A DNA stretch of 64,000 nucleotides from the NCBI GenBank assembly GCA_004352715.1, contig SCFE01000109.1, forward strand, positions 1,123,809 to 1,187,808, written 5' to 3'. The position numbers and the translations under genes were made by a program. The notes below the pieces were generated by a model. The model made no database searches and was not told the origin of the DNA. It saw only the letters and a list, made by a program, of their open reading frames with translations. The stretch comes from Hofstenia miamia (taxonomy: Eukaryota; Xenacoelomorpha; Acoela). Positions 23,993-34,804 of this stretch are shown here, piece by piece. Position 1 is the first letter of the stretch. The number at the start of each line of letters is the position of its first letter.

Positions 23993-26900
23993 GAAATTTT
24001 CAATACTCGTAATCTGTTGTATTTGACAATTTTGTAAACAATTTTTTTTCTTGAATTAGGTTTGATTTTGGTTATTACATTGAAAAAAAATAGAAATGTT
24101 CTACTTAAAAAGTTTAAAAAACAATTTTTGACAAATTTTTGCAAATTTTATTTATTGCAAATTATTGCAACGATATTTAGATTAAATTTAAAACAAATTA
24201 AAGTCGAAATAAAAATAAGAGCTAGAGCAAATTTATTGCGCAATATATGCATACAAAATCTAAAAACTAACACATGACAAGAAAATAGAACATAAACAAA
24301 TAATTAACTACAAATTAATATGTACAATATATAATAATATGCTCAATGTTGAATGTATGTTTCGAATGCATGAAGTGTATTACCGTCCCCTAATATATAC
24401 TGTTTTATTAGAAGAAACTGTTTCAATTTTTTTATAAAATTTTATATTTTTTTTTCTATTCGAAATTTCATAGCACAAATTATTCCACAATTTAGTTGAT
24501 GTGATGAAATCTATTACTATTTTAATCTAAACACAGAAATTTTTGCGATCGCTCATTTAATTTAATATAGTCATTAAGGAAAAGGCGAGATGTTTGTAGA
24601 GATTTGAATTTAAATAAGATAGATAGCATATGCATGAGAATTTGGTAGAACGGAGATTATATTTTTATTTATTATAATATACTGATGCTTCGTCATGCTT
24701 TTTTGTAAAGTTAAGAGTTTTTAAAGACCAATTTAATGTCTTTGATAGAAGTGTGCGATGTTTCGAATTTAGAATAGTTAAAAGAAAGGAGCAGTATTAA
24801 GAAGCAAAATAAAAATTGTGAATTAAAGTTCTTCTCATTATTTTTCTGTATTTGGGTTTTGTTTTATGTATAAATTTTAGTAGAAATCAAAAATTGATAG
24901 TCGCTTCATAGCCATGGAGTGCTGCTGAAAAACCTATCAGGATCACAACAATTTAAAACTAAGTTTACTAAGTCTCTTAGGTTCTCACTTGGACTTTAAC
25001 CCTATAATTATTGAATAGGTCAATTGACCAAAATTGATTGTATATTTTCAAATTATTTTTAAGGTATTTGCTGAAATTTTCTAATATTTTTTAGTTTTAC
25101 TATGCTTGCTAAGTAAATGTAATTCTTTTAAAATTTTCAATAAAACCAATTTCCTTTCCCACAATATCTAAATATACCTAAAAAGACTGAATTAGTCAAT
25201 TGACCAATGAACATTTTAAGGGGGGAAATATTATATTCATTCATCAATTTAATGATAATTTAATGTTATAATTATTAAATCAGCAAATTTAATTATAAAT
25301 TGAAGTTGATAGTTTGCATAGGCAGCTCCCGCAAATATACATATTGCAGTTCACAAAGCAATTGCAGTTTCTGAAGTTCAGAAGTCCGCTCACGTAGATC
25401 CGCCAGTTTTCAGAATCTGAAATAGAAAATTTAATTTTTTTTAAAACATGTGGAGCTTTTCATTCAAAATGTTGATGTAGTCGTCCCGGTTCATCTTAAC
25501 GCACTACTTGATATATGTCAGTGAAATAATGAGCCATCCAACCAAGGCCATGGTAGTTGGACGATGCTGTCGATGCGTAGCAGAATTGAATCTTGATGAC
25601 TGTACAGGGCTTATAAAAATATGCATTGGTTGTACTGAATATCTGAAATGTTGTGCCAGTAATGCACTTAAGAGTTTTAAATTGACGAGTGTACAGGTAT
25701 TTTATTGCATACAACGTACCAGTTCCATTGAAATTGTATATGATATAGTATTTAAGAAATACCCAAATTGTGTTGGCTTCACTAGGTGCTGAAGGAAAAC
25801 GAAAAGAGGGACTTGGCCTGTACAAACAATTCGGGGACTAAAAGAGCTTATGGGTAAGGATCTATGGTTTCTTGTGCTAAGTTTATCTTTAGAGGTGGGG
25901 ACCTAGTTAGTCTCAAAAAAGTGAGAAAGTTTTTGAATTTCTCATAAGGTAGCAAGAATCTGTACTTTTTATGTATAGGTCTGTGGTTTATTGTAGAAAA
26001 TGGGGAAGGAAATCTCCCCAGTCCCTCGTGGCTACATCCTTCAACAAAAATGTGTTTAAATTAACAACTTCGCTAAAACAGTATTGGTTCTATTTACTAA
26101 ATGTACACAGATTTATGCATGTGGAATTTGGTCTATCAACTGCTTTATAAATGTCTTAAGTACCAGCGTTTGGTGGATGTTAGATGAAATGCATAACACT
26201 GGTTTAACTAATGTGCTTTTCATATTTTTAAAAATGGAAGGCTTGAAAATTTTTGAGAAATATTTGCAATGCTTGGAAAATTTTAGGAAAATTTGCAAGT
26301 TGTTTAAAAAATTTGAGAAATATTCTGCAAAAATTGGCAAATCTTTGGATTGATTTACAATAGGAACACAAAGTTTGGCATTAATTTCGAATTTTCCAAC
26401 CTTTTCACTAGAGTTGCCCAAATTAACCTAATATCTTCCTAACTCTTCATTTTGCTTCCTCCTGAAAAAGGAGGGGACTGCAGTCTCATAACACTTCTTT
26501 AAATCCTCCACTGGAAACAGCATTTGAAAATTGTAAAAAATCTGTGAAATAACAACAGATCTGAAATTTTTGCACCAAGCATGACAACAATAGATAAATA
26601 CTTCGGAAACTATTCATCATCAGCATATACCGGGTGAGTCAAAATGTTGTTACTTTTTTAAAAGCTATTATTGAGAAAAGGTTAGCAGAAAAAACATATT
26701 ATTAGCAACAAATGAAAGGGAAATTTCCTAGTCTATAACAATTGCTCAAAATGTTCTCCGTTCACCTCAAGAACCAGTTCACATCTCCGGGGCAAATTGT
26801 TGATTGCAGCTATCATTTCCCCACGTGTAATTTTTTAAACTTCTTTAGTGATACGTGTTTTCATTTGACCAATATCATTTGGTTTGCCTTGATGGTAGAT

Positions 26901-28965
26901 TCTATCTTTTAAGAGAGGCCACAACCAGTAATCCAGTGGAGATAGATCTGGAGACCTTGGTGGCCACTTAACTGTTAACCCTCGTCCAATAACCCGATCA
27001 CCAAATATTTTGCTTAAGAGTTCTCTAACCTGAACATTGTAATGGATAGAGGCCCCATCCTGCTGAAAAATTGTTAACGATAGTTTCCATTTACTACATA
27101 TGAAAGGTAGCAAATGTGTTTTGATTAAAGTTGAGTAAGATTGGGCAGTTACTGTGTTCTCAAAGAAGAATGGAGGAGTGATAACATGTGATGAGAAGCC
27201 AATCCAAACCATCACCCAGGGACTATGAAATGATTTACTGATACTGATGTGTGGGTTATCAGTGCTCCATATGATACAGTTATGCTGGTTAATTCTACCA
27301 TCTAATGAAAACATAGCCTCGTAACTCCAAACAATCTCATCCTAGTGGTTTACCATCCACTTGCAAACTCCTTAAGACTTGTTTTGTCTTCATCACTGAG
27401 TGCCTGGTGAATGGTAATATGATATGGGTACAGAAACAAGTTCTTCCTCAGAATGCGATTAACACTTGTTTGGCTTATTCCAGCAGTTTCTGCAATTTTC
27501 TGTGTGGAAGAACAACCATAGACATTTGAGGAGGATGTTTCTGCTAATGCCTCTTCAATAGCCAGAAGACGTTCATTTTGCAAAGAGGGTCTAGGCTTGA
27601 TTTTCCAGGAGCAACATTACCAGTTCCTGCAAATTGCATGAACAGATTTGTAATAAACGGTTTTGAGAAAGGAGTCTTGTTGAAATTATTTTTGAGTCTG
27701 CCATTTGAGTAATGTTGCAGTCACACTTTCACCATTTTGATAATATAATTTTATAATTTGAGCCATTTCTCTACATGATAAATCCATAGTTGCAGGTAAA
27801 CACTTCTAACTAAAACGAAATATGTAAATAATGCAATCCAAATATGCATACATTAATTATAAGTGAACATAAATAAAACAACCATATTTGATTCGCTAGT
27901 AATGACAAATTAAAGAAAATAACAACATTTTGAGTTACCCAGTATGTAAATTATGTAGTTCCAATAGATATTCTTGTTTCATCAATGTAGAAATGGCGTT
28001 ACTGGAAAGCCTTATTCAATGAAATATTTGTAAGACATATTTACATACCTACAGTGGATATAGTTTTTATGTTGTTATCATCTCGATTTAAAATTTTGAG
28101 AGAACAATGAATGCTTGCGTTTAATGCTTCCTTTCACAATATCGTCCCGTCAAAAACTGCCTCAAATAGTATATTTTTTTAAAAATACAGGTGGCAAATC
28201 TGAAAAGTCCTTAAAAAGGGAAAATAATAATTTTTTTATATAAAATTTTTAAGAGTCATTTTATTTTTGTCAATACTGAATGACATAGTAATAGCATGTC
28301 TCTTTAAGAAATGAGAAATATGAGGCTTTTCTGATATAAGTCAATATTTAGATCACAGCAATGATTGCGCAACTACTGGCGTGGCTCACTGGATTGTAGT
28401 AGTAATTAGCTTTGATAGGCTTGTAGCTGTTTTTCTACCTATATCTTACAAAAATAATTTTTCCAGCAGCAAGTTTGCTTTAAAAACAATAATGATTGTA
28501 ATTGTGTTCAACTACATCACTCTTGCCCTACCCTCCATGTTTGTTTTTCATCAATGTACAAATGGGCTCTGTCAAATAAGGCCATCATGGGAAGGCACTA
28601 AAGTTGTTCTGATATTAATTTTTATCCAAGGAATAATCCCAATGATCTTGGTCATAACATGTAATATTTCAATTGGAGTAAAGATGTCTTTGAGCAATAA
28701 TGATTCATCAAAAGCCAGAAATAATGGAATTGACAGATTATTATTTATCATATCTGTGAGTTTTCTTATATTTGTGACAATTTCGGACGTCTCCTATATT
28801 TTTGTTCACTATTCATCTTGGGTAAAAAAGTGTTCACTATCCTCAGTGTTCCTGGAAATAGTTGGAAATGCTGCTCAAGTCACAAACAATGGTGTGAACT
28901 TCTTCCTATACATATTGCTTGGGAAGCACTTTCGCAAGGGCTTTATGAAACTTTTTTTTAACTAA
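16859..28965 (+). CDS. Rhodopsin-family (class A) GPCR, three exons
   Basis: Joining 16859-17027, 23099-23212 and 28352-28965 gives an unbroken 298-codon frame, all introns in phase 1 with GT/AG ends. The product is a seven-helix plasma-membrane receptor. A short N-terminus carries a glycosylation sequon (N2-S-T). TM1 is about residues 17-42 (GIFSNIL replaces GNxxV) and TM2 holds LAIWDTLSIIFD. TM3 starts with the conserved Cys100 and ends in DRL (116-118, replacing DRY). A partner Cys sits in extracellular loop 2, TM5 and TM6 are clear, and TM7 reads NNGVNFFLY where NPxxY is usual. A basic tail (GKHFRKGF) ends close after it. An in-frame TAG two codons upstream fixes the start. It looks like a peptide or orphan receptor and the ligand is unknown. 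It is shorter than most because the third intracellular loop and the tail are small. Confidence 0.88.
17038..17484. repeat. (TA)n around a 395-base N gap
   Basis: TA dinucleotides run into N at 17060-17454 and resume to 17484. The right part is also the tail of a minus-strand LINE 3' end (see 17485-18340), so the microsatellite may have grown from that tail. Confidence 0.85.
17485..18340 (-). mobile_element. LINE 3' end, copy 1, with (TA)n tail
   Basis: This 856 bp is nearly identical to 23991-24800 apart from about 43 bp missing there. Both copies border a TA run on the same side. To the right here lies the C-terminal reverse-transcriptase sequence, so reading on minus this is the 3' part of a non-LTR retrotransposon ending in a TA tail. 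It lies in intron 1 of the GPCR. Confidence 0.75.
18450..18668 (-). pseudogene. LINE reverse transcriptase, C-terminal fragment
   Basis: The 72 codons contain NNQLELNIEKTQ and then YLGVEIDNELTFK, the usual order of RT motif D/E and thumb-entry sequences in CR1/Jockey-like LINEs (LxxNxxKTxxxxF then LGVxxDxxLxF). It continues into the 3' segment at 17485-18340. The catalytic FADD box is not present in this piece. Confidence 0.75.
18882..19622 (-). pseudogene. LINE endonuclease end and linker, broken by gap
   Basis: The frame starts SFSDHALCAYIS, the SDH motif that closes the APE-type endonuclease of non-LTR elements. It runs through a basic linker (APIKKRRVK) towards the RT domain. It is interrupted by N at 19146-19254 and begins at a second gap (19623-19931). 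The 119 bases at 19027-19145 are repeated identically at 19255-19373, so the apparent protein repeat is most likely assembly overlap. Much of the RT between this and 18668 is missing. Confidence 0.75.
19146..19254. other. Assembly gap (109 N) with duplicated flanks
   Basis: The 119 bp ending at the left edge is identical to the 119 bp beginning at the right edge. Confidence 0.95.
19623..19963. other. Assembly gap (309 N) followed by (AAT)n
   Basis: N occupies 19623-19931. An AAT trinucleotide repeat follows to about 19963, and a second AAT run is at 20750-20772. Confidence 0.95.
19964..23098. other. GPCR intron 1 remainder, AT-rich
   Basis: No coding domain is supported. It contains (AAT)n at 20750-20772 and (TA)n at about 22432-22472. 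A relatively GC-rich block at 22040-22230 with a 75-codon frame matches no family I recognise. Confidence 0.5.
23099..23212 (+). CDS. GPCR exon 2 (TM2 and first extracellular loop)
   Basis: Exactly 38 codons long, bounded by TATTTTAG/C and TTTG/GTAATT. Reading phase 1, it continues exon 1 as QALAIWDTLSIIFD, the TM2 signature position, and ends just before the TM3 cysteine in exon 3. Confidence 0.87.
23671..23938 (-). pseudogene. LINE endonuclease fragment, copy 1
   Basis: The minus frame contains SSTPWLGSDHQFLIS, the GSDH box near the C-terminus of APE-type endonucleases. Nearly the same sequence is at 24801-25096. It stops at the N at 23939 and the TA tail of the next LINE piece, so the two copies lie head to tail. 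Confidence 0.75.
23940..24800 (-). mobile_element. LINE 3' end, copy 2, with (TA)n tail
   Basis: The TA run at 23940-23990 is the tail. 23991-24800 matches 17485-18340 closely. At 24800/24801 the sequence jumps straight to the endonuclease segment, so this copy has lost its RT region and is an internally deleted LINE. Confidence 0.8.
24801..25096 (-). pseudogene. LINE endonuclease fragment, copy 2
   Basis: This matches 23671-23938 with an extra block of about 29 bp near 24978-25008 that breaks the frame. It is joined directly to the LINE 3' end at 24800. Confidence 0.72.
25097..26629. other. GPCR intron 2, left part; no gene
   Basis: No recognised domain. The overlapping frames at 25496-25825 on both strands have no family resemblance that I can support. 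26230-26340 has loose TTGCAA/TTTGAGAAAT words. Confidence 0.5.
26630..27942 (-). mobile_element. Mariner-like transposon with both TIRs
   Basis: The ends CCGGGTGAGTCAAAATGTTGTTAC and, in inverse, CTGGGTAACTCAAAATGTTGTTAT are each flanked by TA (26628-26629 and 27943-27944). The 1313-bp length is usual for mariner-type elements. It sits in GPCR intron 2, transcribed against the host gene. Confidence 0.9.
26835..27788 (-). pseudogene. Tc1/mariner-superfamily transposase, broken
   Basis: This is a DDE/D transposase that cuts and pastes the surrounding element. The start near 27788 (MDLSCREMAQII) opens a helix-turn-helix region with NGESVTATLLKW. A second helix-turn-helix follows around KIAETAGISQTSVNRIL (about 27480). 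The catalytic part has FSLDGRINQHN, FQQDGASIHYN and WPPRSPDLSPLDYWLWP. 36 residues separate the second and third acids, so it is a DDxD type close to insect and aquatic mariner relatives. Breaks are a TAA in the first region (about 27685), a frame change near 27590, and a TAA plus frame change near 27316-27348. It ends at 26835. It is inactive as written. Confidence 0.9.
28352..28965 (+). CDS. GPCR exon 3 (TM3 to C-terminus)
   Basis: The acceptor ATATTTAG/A at 28351/28352 restores phase 1 and adds the TM3 cysteine that an ORF starting at 28381 would miss. The exon carries DRL, TM4-TM7 and the stop at 28963-28965. Confidence 0.9.
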
Positions 28966-29709
28966 TTTTGTAACATTATAGTGGCATAGTGTAATCATTT
29001 TAAAGGGTCAGCATTATATGTATATTGCAAAATCATTGAAATACAAAATTTAATGAAGTTCAGTAATGTTTAGCTCTTATGAAATTGAGGATTAAATTAA
29101 AAAATTTTCTCCCATTTTTACCATATTCAGCACGTTTACTTGCAATGATAGAAGTTCATAAAATTATATGCCTTTCTAAGGAAAAACATGACATTTCCAA
29201 AGAAATAACTTCAAAAACTCAGTATCAAATTCATTTGATTATATATTTAATGATTCAATATTTACAATGCTTTACTTTATCCAGATATTATAGCTACTGA
29301 AATAACTGCATTTTGAGAATTTATTAGAGTTCTACAAGACCACTCCCATTACTTGTCTTGGTCCAATTGTGGAAGACTAGGAATGAAACCATAAAAAAAC
29401 AGGAAAAGCATCAGTATTGTACCATAAACAGGATCAATTTGATTAAAAATTTGCTATCATATTCAAACTATTGAATTTACAAAACTAAAATGTGTTTGTA
29501 ATACTTTTTTTCTGAATGAAACTTAATGACTATATGAATTATTTTAGCACACATGCTCTCAGGGGAGGTCTGAACCAGCAAGACTGGGACAAGTTTGCAC
29601 AGGACTGGACTGGGACAGAATTAACAAATTCATCACTGAACTAGACCCATGTGCAACATGATAAAAATTCCTGAAAATTTGAAATTTTAATTTGCAATCT
29701 TACATTGTA
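28966..29709. other. Downstream of the GPCR, AT-rich
   Basis: Expected to hold the GPCR 3' UTR. No confident polyadenylation signal or further gene was identified. Confidence 0.45.
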
Positions 29710-29921
29710 CAGGGTGTCCATAAAGTCCAGACACAGGATACCATACCTCAAGAAAGTAATAAATTAATAGTTCTTAGTGGCCATGAAAGATCCTCATATT
29801 AGGGGATAGAAAATGAATTGCAAAATTTTAATGTGCTTCATCTGGGAAGAAGTTCACTTGCTTAGACATTGGAGATATTAATTATAAAATTTAATTGCAT
29901 CCAGACTTTATGGACACCCTA
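29710..29921. mobile_element. 212-bp MITE of Tc1/mariner type
   Basis: The left end CAGGGTGTCCATAAAGTCCAGA and the inverse right end TAGGGTGTCCATAAAGTCTGG are flanked by TA at 29708-29709 and 29922-29923. The ends match the widespread GGGTGTCCATAAAGT mariner terminus. It has no coding capacity. Confidence 0.88.
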
Positions 29922-29923
29922 TA

Positions 29924-31655
29924 GAAAAATTTGCTTCTTTTAAAGAGACACACTTCAAAAGGATAAGCTTTTTCCAGTTTTCATCTAATTGGGCATCTAA
30001 CACATTAAATCTAGGGCATCATTGACGTAAAAAATAAAAACCTTGTGAAAGATGCAGTAGTTGTTCAAATATAACAACATAATTTACATCTCTTCAGCAA
30101 TGTAAAATTTATTGATTCATTTTAAGCAAAATATGATTTTTATTAATATTTTGCAATTTTTTATGGCATTATTCAAACATTTGGTTAAGGCATTGGAATG
30201 AAATTGTTCCTAAGACATTATGAATATAGCCAAACTATAATTTTAAGGCATGTCTTACATGATCACTGTTATCATTACCAATTCTCACTGATTCAGTGAT
30301 ATAGCTGGAAAAAATAGAAAATTCTCATTTTTATATAAGCTTTTGATTGAAATCTGGCTTGCTTGGCATACAAAAATTATCATTCTTTTGTGATTATTAT
30401 TATGTGATGGTTTATAAGCAAGAGATTTGATCAAGCACTGACTCTGTGATGTAGATTTGAAAGTTAATTTCCTAGCTTCAATAATTCTATCTGAGGCCAA
30501 CATTGGCCTCATTTGAACTATAAATTTTATATTCAATGCTGTAGGGAAGCATGCTTACTCACGACTTCTTTGAGAATAGATTTCACAAGAAATAAATCAA
30601 ATGTAAATATGTTTGCAGCAAGATTTTCATCAATCACAGTACTGGTTTAGAGCCAAAAGATGCCATCTTGGGGTTTACTAATTATAACAAAACAATTGTG
30701 TCACAATGCCTATGGCTGTGTCCATTTCCAAAGAATTTCTGTTCAATTGTTTTTATGCTACTTGATTGACCAAAAAAAGAAAGGAGTGATGTGGAAATTA
30801 TGTTGTTGCTATTATGACCACAGCATGTATCACTCTACACAATAAGTTGTTTATATGGCTATCTGAATCTGCCTGTAGTTGAAACATAATGAGGTACAAG
30901 TCAAGTTCTTTTTAAATATTAAAAATATAGATATTTATGTAATAAAAAATTCAAAAAGAAATATAAATTTGGCCAATCATACACAAATGAATTTTTAATT
31001 CCATGTATTTTAAGATATAATAAATTTAGTGGCAGTCCAGATTATTTTGAATTAAACTAATATATAGGAATGTAGCTACTTGATTTGTATTTGTGAAATA
31101 AAACTGCAATATAGAAAAGATTCAGAAATCAATAAATGCTTTGCCATTCTTTCAAGTTCTATGCTACTGAAATTCAAACAATCAAAATTCTCATATCACC
31201 TAAAACAAACATTCTTGTAAAAATGTCCAGTATCAATATTTAGCATCAACATCAAGTAAATTTGAATGAAAACAATTAACAAACATTCAAATGATATCCA
31301 TTGCTTTCCTCATCAACCCACAAATATTTTTGTTTATATTACAAATGTTGATAACACTGTGCAAGACTGGCAGTTACACAGATGAGATGACTAAGTAATA
31401 ATAAAACTTGGGGATGTAAGTGGGCTTATGTTGTCAGACCAAATCTTTAAAAATGCATATGATGTAGGCCCAGAATATTGACAAAGAATAAAACTGCATG
31501 TTATATATAATCCCTAGTTTATCTGAAAATATGTGGATATTGACACATCTATGAAAAAATGTGCTGCCCTGTCCTGGTATGAATTTATTTTATATCTCAA
31601 GTACGTGAAAATCTTATTTTCTTTTCAAATAAATGTCCTATTTTCTACAAATTTC
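29924..31655. other. AT-rich stretch, no gene
   Basis: Scattered short frames on both strands (for example 30285-30536 and 30660-30845) carry no recognised motif. No TIR or tandem array was noticed. Confidence 0.5.
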
Positions 31656-32288
31656 CAAGTAACCCCATACCTAGTATCTAGATGATAAGGTAACTAAGGC
31701 TCATGAGAGCAGCAGGTCACCTAACAAATTGAAGTTTAATAATATAAAAATGTGGTAGCAACCTCATTTTATGTTGAACTTAAAAAATTTATGCTTCAAA
31801 TTAAAAAAGCTGAACTACAAACAATAATAATAAAAGTGAACTTCAATTTCAAAAATGGATAAACATGATCAATCTGTTATGAGTTGAAAGGAAATCTCTA
31901 ATTTTATGGTCCTGCATAGCCAAAGAAGTTGCAGAGAACTTTTGTAAGTGATTTAAAGTTTNNNNNNNNNNNNNNNNNNNNNCAAGTAACCCCATACCTA
32001 GTATCTAGATGATAAGGTAACTAAGGCTCATGAGAGCAGCAGGTCACCTAACAAATTGAAGTTTAATAATATAAAAATGTGGTAGCAACCTCATTTTATG
32101 TTGAACTTAAAAAATTTATGCTTCAAATTAAAAAAGCTGAACTACAAACAATAATAATAAAAGTGAACTTCAATTTCAAAAATGGATAAACATGATCAAT
32201 CTGTTATGAGTTGAAAGGAAATCTCTAATTTTATGGTCCTGCATAGCCAAAGAAGTTGCAGAGAACTTTTGTAAGTGATTTAAAGTTT
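31656..32288. other. 306-bp identical copies around a 21-N gap
   Basis: 31656-31961 and 31983-32288 appear identical over 306 bp, separated only by N at 31962-31982. This is best read as overlapping contigs that were not merged. Confidence 0.9.
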
Positions 32289-32699
32289 TCATACCAATTG
32301 CATTATCCAAATATCACATCCTCTGTCTGTTTGTGAGCTGCATTAGGAGATATGATCACCTCAAATGTCTCTTTCAAAAATTTTTCCAATCAAAAAAGAA
32401 CTTAAATGCTTTTTGCAGTTAGAAACCTTACTGAAAATCTCAACTTGCCAGAAGTAACTGATTGTTACAGAAAAATCACAAGAAATGACAAACAGCAAAA
32501 ATCATAAAAAGGCATAGATAGCCCAGTCAACCCCCAGAGCACAAAGTCAAAGCATATCAAGAGAGAGCCATACCTGTACCACTGATATCAAAATGCAAAC
32601 ATTTCAAATGTTGCCAGAACTGACATCAGAAGAACTTTTCCAAATATTAAAACAAAGCTTGAGATGGAAACCATGCTAAAAAACAAAATATAACAGTTA

Positions 32700-33047
32700 A
32701 TGGAGAAATTTGAGAAAACTGAAAATGAGAGAAAAATCACAATACATGAATTAAAATTTGAAATGAGTCAAAGTTTGGAAGAACAGAGAAATCTGTTTCA
32801 AATTCAAGTTGATAGATTAACACAGAAATTAACAAATGCAAATCAATGCATCATAGAACAAAATGAGAAATGGGAAATGATGTACAAGGATTTGAAAATG
32901 GTATACAAACAATTACAAAAAGACAACCAAACAAAGTTAATGCAAATAGAACACCTAAAAGACCAACTAAGGTTGATAAAGTTATCAGAAGACAAGTCTG
33001 AACCAAGAGATGCCAAATCACAAGCAAACAACCAGAAGCAAAACTAG
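32700..33047 (+). pseudogene. Gag N-terminal coiled-coil region (element I)
   Basis: The 115 codons are strongly helical and charged, with heptad-like spacing (LEEQRNLFQIQVDRLTQKL). It lies just before the gag core, at the place where element II has its proline-rich plus helical gag N-terminus. Alone it could be mistaken for a host coiled-coil protein. Position and the following gag core argue for a retroelement. Confidence 0.6.
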
Positions 33048-33219
33048 CTGCTCCATGGAGTAATAGAGAAGTACAAATAAGAAAATCATATGAAATTGAA
33101 ATGGATGAGAAAAAAATTATTTTAAGAAATCACATCAGAGCTCAGAAAGAATGTTAAACTAGAAATTGAAACAGAAAGGGTAGTCAAACCAAGATTAAAG
33201 ATTAAAGGAATCAATTCTG

Positions 33220-33612
33220 ATGGAAAATAACAATGATGAGACAGCACCCTGCAAAGTGCAAATACAAAAATTCACAGGGAAAACAAATATATATTCCACC
33301 ATATTTGAAGAATGGCTTCAACTCTTTGAACTGAATGAAAAGTCTCTCAGGAAGAAGCAGCTGCAAGAATGCCTTTATATCTGTCAGAGGCAGGCTACCA
33401 ACCTTATATAATATTGTATGCAGAAACAAAGAAAAATGAGGAAGTTTGATAACATAAGAAATTACATGTTCCAGGTAGAACATCTGCTAATGCTAAGTTC
33501 AAGAGGTAAGGATTATTCCAAATACAACTTGTTCTCCCACATAACCAAAGGTCTTCCAGAAAACAGCAATGGATATACAAGTTATGCTGGAAAATATCTC
33601 TTGGATATATGA
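33220..33612 (+). pseudogene. Gag capsid core (element I), broken
   Basis: IQKFTGKTNIYSTIFEEWL is the retrotransposon gag entry motif (FxG then W) and matches LPKFTGKIDEISQSFEEWL of element II. After a TAA at about 33409 the frame resumes with IRNYMFQVEHLLMLS, matching element II VMTYITQVNRLFHLS, but about 40 residues in between are missing. A CYNCGQKG zinc-knuckle start follows at about 33770 and is lost to stops. Confidence 0.8.
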
Positions 33613-34138
33613 GAGAGCAACATGGAATAAACAAATGACCATTAACTGGAAAACTGACAACCAAAAAACAAAGAAACCCACACAGGGAATCAATGAGAAG
33701 AAAAACAAAAAAGTAATTAACATAAGACAAAAGATGGACAAACAAGAAAGATAAGAGAAAGAGACATAAAATGCTACAATTGTGGGCAAAAAGGCCAATG
33801 ATAAAAAGCCTCAATGCAAAAAACCAATAAATATCATAGAAAATGGTAATTCTTATTATAAAGCAAAGACATAATAAATTCCAAAGATGAAATTCTGTCA
33901 GAGGAAGAAGATGAAACATTTGAAGAATCAGAAAAGTAGAAGGAGCATGGTCTCAGGAAACCTGTGCACCAGTAATGATATTAATGAACTTACATAACAT
34001 TAACTCAACTACAGTTGTGACTAATGGAATTATGATGAAAGCTACTACAACACAGGTAGAGCAAAATCCATTATAACAGACAAATGTGCCAGCAAATTAG
34101 GATTTTAAAGTAACAAACTCAAAAAATCACAAAACAGA

Positions 34139-34600
34139 TTGATTAACACATCAGGAGATTACATTGGCATGAAAGGGATACTAAAACAAGTGAAAATAAG
34201 GATAACTAATAACACATTCAACCAATTGTTAATTGTGGTAGATACACACAAAAACATTTTACCATATGAAGTGATTGACTTTGTAACAAAAAACATATGC
34301 ATCATCAATTATGGAGACAGAACAATGAGAGTGCTAGAAGAAGAAATTGAAATAGAAGAGGTGGAAGAAGGAAGAAATGTGTTATTTGAACTGACAGAAG
34401 ATATTAAAATGCAGTCATGCCAGTGGAAGATGCATGCAATAAAAATGGAGGAAATAATAACAGTAGAAGTTATGATATATGAACAAAAAGGCATTAACAC
34501 AAAACATATATCAATGCCCTCAAGCATCTGCACAATAAGAAAAGTAGAAGGTAAAATACTGATACTAAATGCAATGAATGGGATTGTTAACATGAAATAA
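34139..34600 (+). pseudogene. Protease/linker region of pol (element I)
   Basis: The 153 codons correspond in place and pattern to 43193-43639 of element II (PYEVIDF/PYNIILSNDF, then INYGDRTMRV/IRDYGNNTILI). The region follows the protease active-site part in this lineage. No intact DTG/DSG is visible in this copy. Confidence 0.65.
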
Positions 34601-34804
34601 ATGAAAGTGAAAATCTATGGCAAATACATAAAACTGAACATCAAAGAAATATGGCAAATGATAGAAGAAAATGATGAAGTAAGTAATTCACTTTGTCAAC
34701 TAAAGGATGAGCAGATGAAACCACAAAGAAATCCACAATTTTGACTACAGGACATGTGGATGAACATCAACCAAGTGAGTAATTCCCAAAGCTGACTAAA
34801 GGGC

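Noticed and set aside
32700-33047. Host coiled-coil protein
   Set aside because: It sits directly before gag and pol in the order also seen in element II, so it is more likely gag N-terminus.
33211-33919. Hydrophobic minus-strand frames resembling membrane proteins
   Set aside because: They are the complement of lysine-rich gag coding sequence; the hydrophobicity comes from T-rich antisense codons.
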